Source of the DNA: DASZIT01 sp035948855
GTDB lineage: Bacteria > Actinomycetota > Acidimicrobiia > Acidimicrobiales > RAAP-2
Reading direction: 5' to 3'
Length of the DNA: 64,000 nucleotides
Assembly: GCA_035948855.1 (NCBI GenBank)
Contig: DASZIT010000057.1
Span: 1-64,000, forward strand
Shown: one piece after another, positions 1 through 7,472 of the stretch
Layout of the letters: each line of letters starts with the position of its first letter
Position numbering within the stretch: the first letter of the stretch is position 1
Notes under the pieces: model-generated
What the model saw: only the letters and a program-made list of their open reading frames with translations
Database searches by the model: none
What the model was told of the DNA's origin: nothing
Translations under genes and position numbers: made by a program

Positions 1-177
1 CTCGCGTTCTGCCGCGTGCTCGGGGGGCTCATCGAGGTCGTGCTCCCCCTTGACGACCGACCACGCATGGGCTTCCTTGTTCTTCCAGAATGGTCCGCCC
101 GGATGGACGATCAGGACCTCAAGGCTCTGGTCGGGCAAGACCTTGAAGGGGAGTATCCCTGCACTTCGTTTGGGCAC
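1..177 (-). CDS. NUDIX hydrolase-like protein, N-terminal part (runs off the left edge)
   Basis: Only the first 59 codons are inside the window. Reading leftward from a GTG at 177, the protein begins PKRSAGILPFKVLP and continues with VLIVHPGGPFWKNK and AWSVVKGEHD. This is the usual opening of small actinobacterial NUDIX hydrolases of the 'KxSAGxLxxR...VLLxHPGGPFW...WSxPKGE' type. The NUDIX box itself would follow just outside the window. A GAAAGGAG Shine-Dalgarno lies about 10 bases upstream (187-195), which supports the start. NUDIX enzymes cleave nucleoside diphosphates linked to another group; the substrate cannot be judged from this piece. The match is by recognition of the N-terminal pattern only. 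Confidence 0.7.
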   Translation of the reverse strand, partial: MPKRSAGILPFKVLPDQSLEVLIVHPGGPFWKNKEAHAWSVVKGEHDLDEPPEHAAERE

Positions 178-445
178 CTGGCTCCGACTCCTTTCTTACG
201 GTCTTCTGCTTTCCTACGCTCTTCGGCGCCGGCCGACCGGCGAATCCAGGCCCGTTTCCCGGGTCTAGCTCAGCCGCCCGCCCCCGGCACCCTACCGACC
301 GAATCCTCCGGACGGTGGCCTTCTTTGGCTTGTTCGAATCGGACCCGGACCGTCCGACCCGTCTCTGAATTGCTCGGATCCGGGTGGCCTTTTGGGGAGC
401 CGTCCGGGAGCCGCCGTCAATACTGGCGTGAGGCATGCTGTGGTG

Positions 446-1222
446 ATGAACACGCTTGCCAGCTATGAGCTCGAGGGCCACGTCGCCACCATCACCTATA
501 ACCGACCGGACACCCTCAACGCCATCAACGCGGAGATGCGTCGGGCACTCAATGATGCATTCACCCGATTTCGCGACGATGAAGAGGCGTGGGTCGCCAT
601 CGTCACCGGCGCCGGCAAGGCCTTCTGTGTAGGCGCCGACATCCGGGAAGGCGCCGGGGCAACCGGCGAGTTCTCCGGAACGTTCTGGGAGAAGCCCACC
701 GTCAACTCCTTCGAGAGCGGTTGGGAGATATTCAAGCCGGTCATCGCCGCGGTGAACGGCTACTGCCTTGGATACGGGCTCACCCTGGTCACCTGGTGCG
801 ACTTCGTGATCGCCAGCGATCGGGCCGAGTTCGGATTTCCCGAGGTCCGGCTCGGGGTACCCACCATCGTTGGGGCGATCCGGCTCCCTCAACGGATCAA
901 CTGGCAGTACGCCATGGAGATGCTTCTGACCGGTGAACGGGTCAGCGCGGCGCGGGCCAAGGAGATCGGCCTGGCGGGCTGGGTAGTGCCCCACCACGAG
1001 CTGATGGACGAGGCACGGTCGCTCGCCGATCGATTGGTTGCCGCCGCCCCGTTGGCCGCTCGGGCCACCAAGGAGGTGGCGGTGCGGTCACAGAGTTTGC
1101 CCCCGGTCGAGGCCCTTCGGTTCGGGGAGACCATGCGCATCGTGGCCATGGCCACCGAGGACGCCACCGAGGGCTTCCGGGCCACGGCGGAGGGTAGGGC
1201 GCCCCGGTGGGAGGCCCGGTGA
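446..1222 (+). CDS. enoyl-CoA hydratase/isomerase (crotonase) family protein
   Basis: A 258-residue crotonase-fold protein. The CoA/oxyanion-hole segment is visible as ITGAGKAFCVGADI (about residues 52-66), followed by VNGYCLGYGLTL and the FGFPEVRLG segment. Crotonases bind acyl-CoA and act on the alpha/beta carbons, in hydration, isomerisation or related reactions. Against the classical hydratase, the first catalytic glutamate (in GGGCEL) is replaced by Thr113, while the second (Glu133 in PEV) is kept. A simple 2-enoyl-CoA hydration role is therefore not certain. The ATG at 446 is chosen because homology begins there; an in-frame start at 392 would add 18 unrelated residues. The gene stands alone, about 100 bases before queD. 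Confidence 0.85.
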   Translation: MNTLASYELEGHVATITYNRPDTLNAINAEMRRALNDAFTRFRDDEEAWVAIVTGAGKAFCVGADIREGAGATGEFSGTFWEKPTVNSFESGWEIFKPVIAAVNGYCLGYGLTLVTWCDFVIASDRAEFGFPEVRLGVPTIVGAIRLPQRINWQYAMEMLLTGERVSAARAKEIGLAGWVVPHHELMDEARSLADRLVAAAPLAARATKEVAVRSQSLPPVEALRFGETMRIVAMATEDATEGFRATAEGRAPRWEAR

Positions 1223-1321
1223 TGAGCCGGACGGAGGCCGGGTTGGACCAAGCTGTTGACCAGGGTTCCGTCCACCGTGGCCGGTCGCCCCGGACGGGCG
1301 CCGGACGTTAGGGTCTCCAGC

Positions 1322-1681
1322 GTGGAGATCTTCAAGGAGTTCACCTTCGAGGCCGCTCATCGGCTGCCGAATGTCGCACCCGGCCACAAATGCGCCCGCT
1401 TGCACGGACACTCCTACCAGGTCTCGGTGTACCTCTCCGGCCCGGTAGACCCACACGATGGCTGGGTCCGCGACTTTGGTGACATCAACGGCGCCATGGA
1501 GCCGCTCCTCGAAGTGCTCGATCACTACTACCTCAACGACATCGAGGGCCTGGAGAACCCGACCAGCGAGGTGCTGGCTCGCTGGATCTGGGGCCGGCTG
1601 AGCGATCCGCTGCCCGAGCTCTCCCAGGTCACCGTTCGCGAGACATGCACGTCAGGCTGTCTGTACCGGGGAGAGCCGTAG
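1322..1681 (+). CDS. queD: 6-carboxy-5,6,7,8-tetrahydropterin synthase (QueD/PTPS family)
   Basis: A 119-residue protein, the normal size for QueD, which converts dihydroneopterin triphosphate to 6-carboxytetrahydropterin in 7-deazaguanine synthesis. The zinc-binding histidines are visible in FEAAHRLP and LHGHSY, and the catalytic cysteine in HKCARLHGH. The C-terminal VRETCTSGCLY matches the family's pterin-anchoring Glu segment. The GTG at 1322 is preferred; an upstream start at 1256 would add a Pro/Arg-rich stretch with no family match. It is the first gene of a tight operon: queC begins 5 bases after its stop. QueE and GTP cyclohydrolase genes are not in this window. Confidence 0.9.
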   Translation: MEIFKEFTFEAAHRLPNVAPGHKCARLHGHSYQVSVYLSGPVDPHDGWVRDFGDINGAMEPLLEVLDHYYLNDIEGLENPTSEVLARWIWGRLSDPLPELSQVTVRETCTSGCLYRGEP

Positions 1682-1686
1682 GTGCA

Positions 1687-2346
1687 GTGGCGGTAGCCAA
1701 CGCCGTTGCGGTATTGGCCAGCGGCGGTCTCGACAGTGCGATTCTGGTCGCTCAGCTGGCGACCGAGGGCCGTCAGGTGACGCCCATCTATGTGCGTTTC
1801 GGCCTTGCCTGGGAGGACGCGGAGGGCCGCCATCTCGAGCGGTTCCTCAGCGCCCTGTCGGCCCCGGACCTCAGGCCGCTCGTCGTGCTCGACCTACCGG
1901 TAGCCGACATCTACGGGAAGCACTGGAGCGTCACCGGACAAGATGTCCCCGACGACGACTCGCCCGACGAAGCCGTCTACCTCCCCGGCCGCAACCTCCT
2001 GTTGCTGGCGAAATCCAGCGTCTGGTGCGCGCTCAACGGAATTCCGACCATCGCGCTCGGGACCCTGGCCGCGAATCCGTTTCCCGACGCCGACCGCGAG
2101 TTCTTCGCCGGGTTCTCGGCGCTGGCCGGACGGGCGCTCGGCTTCCCACTCGAGGTGGTCACTCCGTTCGCCGGTCTGGCCAAGCATCAGGTCCTCGAGG
2201 CCGGGCGGCAATTCCCGCTCGACCTGACGTTCTCTTGCATCTCGCCGCGCTCGGACCGCCATTGCGGACTCTGCAACAAGTGCGCGGAGCGGCAACTCGC
2301 CTTCGACCGGCTGGGCTTGGCCGACGCCACCGACTACGCCGCGTGA
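1687..2346 (+). CDS. queC: 7-cyano-7-deazaguanine synthase-like protein (QueC)
   Basis: A 219-residue PP-loop ATP pyrophosphatase. The nucleotide-binding loop is ASGGLDSA near the N-terminus, a conserved YLPGRNLLLLA segment sits in the middle, and the C-terminal HCGLCNKCAERQLAF carries zinc-binding cysteines together with an earlier Cys in FSCISP. QueC converts 7-carboxy-7-deazaguanine to preQ0 using ATP and ammonia. The GTG at 1687 is chosen because homology starts at once after it. Its stop overlaps the next gene's ATG by one base (TGATG), so translation is probably coupled. The linkage to queD supports true 7-deazaguanine chemistry rather than an unrelated QueC-like defence protein, but the downstream genes are not standard queuosine genes. 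Confidence 0.85.
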   Translation: MAVANAVAVLASGGLDSAILVAQLATEGRQVTPIYVRFGLAWEDAEGRHLERFLSALSAPDLRPLVVLDLPVADIYGKHWSVTGQDVPDDDSPDEAVYLPGRNLLLLAKSSVWCALNGIPTIALGTLAANPFPDADREFFAGFSALAGRALGFPLEVVTPFAGLAKHQVLEAGRQFPLDLTFSCISPRSDRHCGLCNKCAERQLAFDRLGLADATDYAA

Positions 2347-3260
2347 TGGGCCGGGTAGGTCGACGATTCATCGCCCCGGTCTCCTTCGGATTGGGAGATC
2401 TGGTGGTTTCCCTCCCCGTGGTGCAGGCGATGGTGGCCGCCGGCAGGTGTTCGGGCACCGAGACGTGGCTGGTGACCCGCTCGCCCAGCCAGGTGGCTCT
2501 GGCTGAACGCATCGGCGGCCTGGCCGGAACGGTGCCCGAGGGCGACGTCGCGATTTGGCCCCCCGAAGACCTCGTCGACCTGCGCGACCATCCACTGCAG
2601 CGTGATTTCTGGTGGGGAACACCGGAGTTTGCCGCCGCCCACGGTGCCCTGTCGATCAACGAGATCATCGCCCGCATCGGGGCCGATCTTGGCGTGGTCG
2701 CCGACTTCTCGAAACCGGTCCCTCTCGAGTCCCGGCGCCGACCTGACGCCGAAGGTCTGGTCCTCCTTGTCGCCGACGCCGACGGGACCGCAAAACGATG
2801 GGCGCCCGAGCGCTGGGTCGAGCTGGCCACGTTACTGAGGCGCCGGGGTCTCGGCGTCGCCGTCGTCACTCGTGACGAGGGCGACAACCCACTGGTGGAC
2901 CGCGGCATCGCGCGCCTGGTGGCCGCGACCCCCGGCGACGCCGTCGACGTACTGAGCGCCTGCCGTGCCGTCGTCGGTGTCGACACCGGGCTGACCCACA
3001 TCGCCGCCCAGCAGGGGACACCGACGATCACCCTCTGCCGTTTGCCACCGGTCTACTTCCGGGACTGGGACCACACCCGCCTGGTGGCGGGATCTCGTTG
3101 TGATCCGGCGTGCCAGCAGGCCGAAAAGGAGTACGCCTACAACCAGCGGGTACAGGTGGGGGCGGAGCACCCCGCGCCCCGTCGGTGTCCGGCAGAAGTT
3201 GGCTGCCTCGACCCGATCGGGGCCGGTTCAGTGATGAAAGCGTTGGGTGAGCTCTGTTGA
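2346..3260 (+). CDS. glycosyltransferase family 9-like protein
   Basis: A 304-residue protein with the hallmarks of GT9 (heptosyltransferase-like) enzymes. The N-terminal half begins IAPVSFGLGDLVVSLPVVQA. The C-terminal nucleotide-sugar half contains AKRWAPERWVELATLL and the characteristic GVDTGLTHIAAQQGTPTI. Such enzymes move a sugar from a nucleotide donor to an acceptor at the cytoplasmic face. The acceptor is unknown. Translation is probably coupled on both sides: a TGATG overlap with queC upstream and another with the next gene downstream. A GT9 gene inside a queD-queC operon is unusual. A DUF4254 gene, a family often found beside GT9 genes, lies close by on the other strand. Confidence 0.75.
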   Translation: MGRVGRRFIAPVSFGLGDLVVSLPVVQAMVAAGRCSGTETWLVTRSPSQVALAERIGGLAGTVPEGDVAIWPPEDLVDLRDHPLQRDFWWGTPEFAAAHGALSINEIIARIGADLGVVADFSKPVPLESRRRPDAEGLVLLVADADGTAKRWAPERWVELATLLRRRGLGVAVVTRDEGDNPLVDRGIARLVAATPGDAVDVLSACRAVVGVDTGLTHIAAQQGTPTITLCRLPPVYFRDWDHTRLVAGSRCDPACQQAEKEYAYNQRVQVGAEHPAPRRCPAEVGCLDPIGAGSVMKALGELC

Positions 3261-4336
3261 TGGATTCTTTCCCGGCGAGCCGAGTGGTGAACTCTCAAGC
3301 CGCAGGCATCGGGCGGATCGTCTCCTTCGGCAACCGATGCGCCTGGAACAACCTGGGCCGCAACGTCGTGTTCGCCGATGCCAACCTGCACCCGATGGCG
3401 ATTTTCGGGGATACCTTGTTTCCGGAGGACGACGAGGCGTCGCAGTTCGATCTCGACATCCACGCCATCGTCGAACTTGGCGACACCGGGCAGATCGCCA
3501 TCGTCAATCACCTGGGCTCGGTGCGGATCTTCGATGCCCCTTGGACCCTCCGACCCGGGCCCGTCGTCGGGCACTACCTCCGAGAGGCCCGGCGACTCGA
3601 CTATCTCGAGGACGTCGAGCGGGTCATCGGCCTCGGAGGCCGCCTGGTGACGTCCCGACCCCGAAGTCGACGCCTGGGCGGGGTGCTGGTGTCCCTACCC
3701 ATCACGTCATCGCCCGGGCGCCTCGACGCCGACACCGAGCAAGAGTCATTCGGCTTCGTCACCGCCCTTGCCTCGGGCTCGACCCCCGACGGCCACGGCT
3801 GGGTCGCCCTGGGTGGCGAGGGCCGGGTCCGGCTGGTCGAAGCCGATCACGGACGGCTGGGTGCCACCCGGTGGGAGGCCCCGGTCGATTTCCTCACCGC
3901 CGCCCTGGTGGCTTGGGGGTCTTCGCTGTGGGCGGCAGGCAGCGCTACCGGCGGCGCCGGTCTCGATGACTACGACTGGGATCGACTGGGGGGAGGGGGA
4001 CTGGCTCAGATCGACCTCGCCAGCGGCGACGTGGTGGCTTCCGCCCGGTTCGGCGCCGATCTGGCCTGGGGGAGTGGCGGGGTCGCCCTGGTGGTGGTGG
4101 ACGGCATTCCCTGTGGCCTGGGCCGACGAGGGGAGCTGCACACGCTGGTCCCCGGCGAGCCGGAAACGACTCAGCTGACCGCGGGGCTCGCCCCCCAACC
4201 TCTCGGCATCGCCCATGTGGCGGTGGTCGGCGACCAGCTCGTCATCGGCTTCAACCGGGGCGGCTACCGACTCCACCGAGTGCCGTTGGCCACTATCAGC
4301 CGCCTGCTCCGCGACCGTCCGGCCCGTAGAGCTTGA
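3260..4336 (+). CDS. hypothetical protein, probably beta-propeller-like
   Basis: A 358-residue protein that I do not recognise as a named family. It has repeated short strand-rich blocks with Gly-Trp or Trp-Gly turns (GHGWVALGGEGRVRLVE, LVAWGSSLWAAGSATGG, LAWGSGGVALVVVDG) separated by 40-60 residues, as in WD40/PQQ-like propellers. No signal peptide or membrane segment is seen, so it should be cytoplasmic. It is the last gene of the queD-queC-GT9 operon and starts at an ATG overlapping the GT9 stop. Its 3' end overlaps the facing DUF4254 gene by 41 bases. The operon position suggests a role with the glycosyltransferase, but no function can be assigned. Confidence 0.7.
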   Translation: MDSFPASRVVNSQAAGIGRIVSFGNRCAWNNLGRNVVFADANLHPMAIFGDTLFPEDDEASQFDLDIHAIVELGDTGQIAIVNHLGSVRIFDAPWTLRPGPVVGHYLREARRLDYLEDVERVIGLGGRLVTSRPRSRRLGGVLVSLPITSSPGRLDADTEQESFGFVTALASGSTPDGHGWVALGGEGRVRLVEADHGRLGATRWEAPVDFLTAALVAWGSSLWAAGSATGGAGLDDYDWDRLGGGGLAQIDLASGDVVASARFGADLAWGSGGVALVVVDGIPCGLGRRGELHTLVPGEPETTQLTAGLAPQPLGIAHVAVVGDQLVIGFNRGGYRLHRVPLATISRLLRDRPARRA

Positions 4337-4862
4337 GACTCTCGTGCCCAACGAAACGCCGGGTTCCGTGGGCCAGGTCGTTGAGCAAGGTGCCGATGGC
4401 CTCGACGAGTGAGGCGAGCTGGCTCCGCAATCGGGGTATCCGCTCGGAGACGCGCCCGGCGTCGGCGGTTCCCGAGGCGGCCAGGGCCTCGGTCGAGGCC
4501 AGTCGGATGACCAGCACCGATAGGCGGTCGATGGCCATCCCCGGGCTTTCGGTTACCAACGGTGCCTCCCCGCAGGGTTCGATGGCATGAAGAATTGCCC
4601 GGTCGATGGCTTCGATTAGTGCGTGGCGGGCCCGGTTCAGATCATCAATGTCCCGTTTGGCGGCGGCGACCCTGGCGTCGTTGGCGTGGTCCCGGCGGAC
4701 ATCGTCCTCCCGGTCCCACTGCTCGGTGTTGCTGCGATGCAGCGCCAGGATCGGATCGATGATCCTGCCCATCTCTTCGCCTGGCCACCCCGTTCCACTT
4801 GCCGCTGGGGATCGCAACACGTCGACGATGGCGGCAGCAGTGGGGAGCCCGGAAGCGTTCAT
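4296..4862 (-). CDS. DUF4254 domain-containing protein
   Basis: A 188-residue, mostly helical protein. The segment NTEQWDREDDVRR, followed by AAKRDIDDLNRARHALIEAID and IDRLSVLVIRL, matches the DUF4254 pattern (TxxWHxED...LKRxIDxxNxxRxxxxxxID...DRLSIL). The molecular function of the family is unknown. From general knowledge, DUF4254 genes often neighbour GT9 glycosyltransferases, and that holds here with the GT9 gene at 2346-3260. The gene is second in a two-gene minus-strand unit: its ATG overlaps the FAD oxidoreductase stop by 4 bases. Its 3' end runs 41 bases into the facing propeller-like gene. Confidence 0.75.
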   Translation of the reverse strand: MNASGLPTAAAIVDVLRSPAASGTGWPGEEMGRIIDPILALHRSNTEQWDREDDVRRDHANDARVAAAKRDIDDLNRARHALIEAIDRAILHAIEPCGEAPLVTESPGMAIDRLSVLVIRLASTEALAASGTADAGRVSERIPRLRSQLASLVEAIGTLLNDLAHGTRRFVGHESLKLYGPDGRGAGG

Positions 4863-5782
4863 GAACCGGATTCAAGGTAATTGAGGATGGTGCGGGCAGC
4901 CAGCGAACCTTGCCCGACTGCGGTGGCGATGCGCGCGTAGGCGCCCTCAACGACATCCCCGGCGGCAAAGGTACGAGGGTCCGAAGTCCGGAGGTCGCCG
5001 TCGACCGCGATCCCACCATGGCGGCCGAGGTCCAGCTGGTCGCGGACCAGGTCGACGCTCGGTGCCCGGCCCAGCTTGAGGACGACGCCGGCGACCTCCA
5101 GCTGACGATGCTCGCCAGTGCTCGGCTCCAGGATGCGGAGCGCTTCGAGGTGGTCCGAACCGACGAGGGCGCCGAGTGTCCACCCGGCCATTTCGGTGAT
5201 GCGATCCTCTGACCGGAGCCGCTCGACGACGTCCGCTCTGGCCGTGAGACCGGGCGAGCGGTGGATAAGGGTCACCACGGACCCGGTCCCGGCCAGTTCC
5301 AACGCGTCGAGCAGGGCGCTGTCTCCGCCGCCGAAGACCGCCATCGGCCGGCCCGCGAAGCGGGCCAGATGCGGCTCGACCAGATAGGTCACGTCCCCTC
5401 CGAAGGATCCATCCGGCGCGTTCTCGAGCTCACGCCGGCTCGATCCGGTGGCCACCAGAACACTGCGTGCCCGGTATCGATGGGTGCCGGCCTCGACGAG
5501 TCCGGCGGCAAGATCCACTCGGGTCACCGACTGGCCCAGATGTACGCGGTCATCGAGCGTTGAAGCATGGCGGGCCAGGGCGGCCACCAGGGCTTCGTTG
5601 CCGTCCGGCGCCGGCGCCACATTGCGCACGTCGTGGGGAATCTGGTCGATCTGTCCGCCGACCTTGGCGGCGGCGTCGAGCACCACCACGTCGAGCTTGA
5701 TGTCGTGGCACTCGATGGCGGCACTCACCCCCGCCGCACCCGCGCCGATGACGGCGACATCGTGGAGTGTCTCGGCCGGCAT
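4859..5782 (-). CDS. NAD(P)/FAD-dependent oxidoreductase, thioredoxin-reductase-like fold
   Basis: A 307-residue two-dinucleotide-binding flavoprotein. The N-terminal FAD loop is VAVIGAGAAGVSAAIE, followed by the KVGGQI signature. The NAD(P)H loop is MAVFGGGDSALLDALEL near the middle, and the C-terminal FAD ribityl motif is TFAAGDVVEGAY. The redox CxxC of thioredoxin reductase is absent, so it is more like a ferredoxin/flavodoxin-NADP reductase or another low-molecular-weight flavin oxidoreductase. It is the upstream partner of the DUF4254 gene with a 4-base overlap. Whether it serves the queC/GT9 operon facing it is unknown. Confidence 0.8.
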   Translation of the reverse strand: MPAETLHDVAVIGAGAAGVSAAIECHDIKLDVVVLDAAAKVGGQIDQIPHDVRNVAPAPDGNEALVAALARHASTLDDRVHLGQSVTRVDLAAGLVEAGTHRYRARSVLVATGSSRRELENAPDGSFGGDVTYLVEPHLARFAGRPMAVFGGGDSALLDALELAGTGSVVTLIHRSPGLTARADVVERLRSEDRITEMAGWTLGALVGSDHLEALRILEPSTGEHRQLEVAGVVLKLGRAPSVDLVRDQLDLGRHGGIAVDGDLRTSDPRTFAAGDVVEGAYARIATAVGQGSLAARTILNYLESGS

Positions 5783-5901
5783 CGGCCCAGACTACGACCA
5801 TGATCTGACCCCGTCGGTCAGTCGGAAGCGTCAGTTCCCGGCGTCCCGGGTCCGATCGTCAACCCGGGGACACCACCGGGGGAGGCAGGGGGTGCTCCGG
5901 C

Positions 5902-6576
5902 TCAGAGGTGCAGGCCGCACTCGGTCTTCGCCTCGCCCCACCATCGACCGGCCCGACGGTTCCCCTGGCTGGAGACCGGCCGGGTGGTCGGGGCACAACC
6001 GATCGAGAGATAGCCCCGTTCGACCAGAGGATGAACCGGCAGGGCTCGACGGACGACGTAGTTCTCGACGTCGGCGTCGCTCCAGGTGGCGAGGGGATTG
6101 ATCTTCACCATTTGGCGACGCCCGTCCCACATCACCACCGGCGCCTCCGCTCGATGGTCGGTGTCCACTCGTTTGAGGCCGGATATCCATGCCCGCTTGC
6201 CCGCCAACGCGGCGTTGAGGGGTTCTACCTTGCGCAGGTCGCAGCACCCCTGGCTCCCACAGAGAACGCCCTCCGCCTCGGGCATCGGCTTTTGAATCCG
6301 CAGGTTCAGCTCATATCGCCGGCGGACGTCGTCCACAAAGGCCAGGGTCTCGGCGAAATGGTAGCCAGTGTCCAAGAACAGCACTTCGACATCGGGATTG
6401 ATCTCGACGGCCATGTCGATTATCACGCAATGCTGGAACGAACAAGCGATCGTAAGGTCCCTCCCGAAGCGACGAACCGCCCACTCGATGACGTCCCTGG
6501 GGTGGGCTGTCTCCAAGTCAGCCGAGATCCCGGCCAATTCACTTCGATCGATGTCGGGCTCGAGGTCGAGTAGCAC
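5902..6576 (-). CDS. cysH: phosphoadenylyl/adenylyl-sulfate reductase, CysH family
   Basis: A 224-residue reductase of activated sulfate, which yields sulfite for assimilation. The PP-loop-like segment IACSFQH, the LFLDTGYHFAET block, QGCCDLRKVEPL (Cys111-Cys112) and the C-terminal KTECGLH with catalytic Cys220 are all present. The [4Fe-4S] adenylylsulfate reductases carry CC...CxxC; here the second pair reads GCAPTTRPV, that is Cys194 but Thr197 where the last ligand Cys normally sits. I read the codon as ACC. The enzyme may bind an altered cluster or none. It is a single gene; 100 bases separate it from the next start on the other strand. Confidence 0.85.
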   Translation of the reverse strand: MLLDLEPDIDRSELAGISADLETAHPRDVIEWAVRRFGRDLTIACSFQHCVIIDMAVEINPDVEVLFLDTGYHFAETLAFVDDVRRRYELNLRIQKPMPEAEGVLCGSQGCCDLRKVEPLNAALAGKRAWISGLKRVDTDHRAEAPVVMWDGRRQMVKINPLATWSDADVENYVVRRALPVHPLVERGYLSIGCAPTTRPVSSQGNRRAGRWWGEAKTECGLHL

Positions 6577-6676
6577 AAGCTCGATACTGGCCTCCGGAAC
6601 TGAGGCTCGACTGGGAAACGACTAAGAAAAGGTGAAGAAGTGGGCCGGTCAAGATCCGGGCCAGGAGGGGATTTCC

Positions 6677-7465
6677 ATGGAACGACTGACCAACAGGGCC
6701 GCCATCGTGACCGGCGGCGGCGGCGGTATCGGTGGGGCGACGGCGCGAGCTCTGGCCAGGGAGGGCGCCTCGGTGGTGGTGGCCGACATCGATGGAGAGG
6801 CGGCCGAGCGGGTGGTAACGGAAGTAACCGATGCGGGTGGCCGCGCCATTGCCTTCCAGGGTGACCTGTCCGAAGAGACCCAGGTGGTCTCGGCCATCGC
6901 CGCCGCCATCTCGGGTTTCGGGCGCCTGGACATCCTCCACAACAACGCCGCTCTCACCGAGTCAGCCTTCTTGGCCCGTGACACCGCGGTGACCGACCTG
7001 CCGATGGAGGTCTGGGAGCGGACCCTGGCGGTGAACCTGAGCAGCCAGATGCTCACCTGCAAGCACGCCATTCCCGAGATGGTGCGCCAGGGCGGCGGCT
7101 CCATCATCAACATGTCGTCCGGCGCGTCGCTCAAAGGCGACCGGACCCGCACGTCCTACGGCGTATCCAAGGCCGGGGTCAACGCCCTCACCATGTACGT
7201 GGCGACGAGCCATGGCAAACACGGCATCCGGGTCAACACCATCGTGCCCGGGCTCATCATCACCGACGCGGTGCGCGCCCACCTGGACGAGAAGACATTG
7301 GCCGGGCTCGGGAAAGCGACCTTGACGCCGTATCTGGGTCAGCCCGACGACATCGCCGACCTGGTGGTGTTCTTGGCGTCGGATGAGTCCCGCTACATCA
7401 CCGGGCAAATGATCGCCATCGACGGTGGGATGTCCGCCCACGTCGGGCTCGGAGGAGCCGACTGA
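6677..7465 (+). CDS. SDR family NAD(P)-dependent oxidoreductase
   Basis: A 262-residue short-chain dehydrogenase. The cofactor loop is TGGGGGIGG near residues 12-20, NNAA marks the central strand, and the catalytic Ser-Tyr-Lys is seen in INMSSGA and SYGVSKAG. The C-terminal YITGQMIAIDGGMSAH is typical of classical SDRs. The ATG at 6677 is chosen because AGGAGGGG (6663-6670) sits 6 bases before it; a longer frame from 6632 has no such site. Substrate is unknown. It converges with a second SDR gene, leaving only 7 bases between the stops. Confidence 0.85.
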   Translation: MERLTNRAAIVTGGGGGIGGATARALAREGASVVVADIDGEAAERVVTEVTDAGGRAIAFQGDLSEETQVVSAIAAAISGFGRLDILHNNAALTESAFLARDTAVTDLPMEVWERTLAVNLSSQMLTCKHAIPEMVRQGGGSIINMSSGASLKGDRTRTSYGVSKAGVNALTMYVATSHGKHGIRVNTIVPGLIITDAVRAHLDEKTLAGLGKATLTPYLGQPDDIADLVVFLASDESRYITGQMIAIDGGMSAHVGLGGAD

Positions 7466-7472
7466 GGAGGCT

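Noticed and set aside
255..360. Possible tRNA: a TAGCTCAG D-loop-like stretch and a GTTCGAATC T-loop-like stretch.
   Set aside because: The two are about 68 bases apart, too far for a tRNA, and the bases flanking GTTCGAATC do not form a T-stem on either strand.
330..365. Inverted repeat TCGGAC-CCGGACC-GTCCGA as a terminator.
   Set aside because: It has a short stem with no T-run and lies between divergent genes, where no terminator is needed; it is probably chance in GC-rich DNA.
119..997. Long minus-strand frame of 292 codons.
   Set aside because: It is antisense to the crotonase gene and its product is Gly/Arg/Pro-rich with no family resemblance; high GC content keeps such frames open.
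1687..2346. QueC as part of a QatABCD-type antiphage system.
   Set aside because: No ATPase, QatB or TatD-like DNase is adjacent; the coupled queD argues for 7-deazaguanine synthesis.
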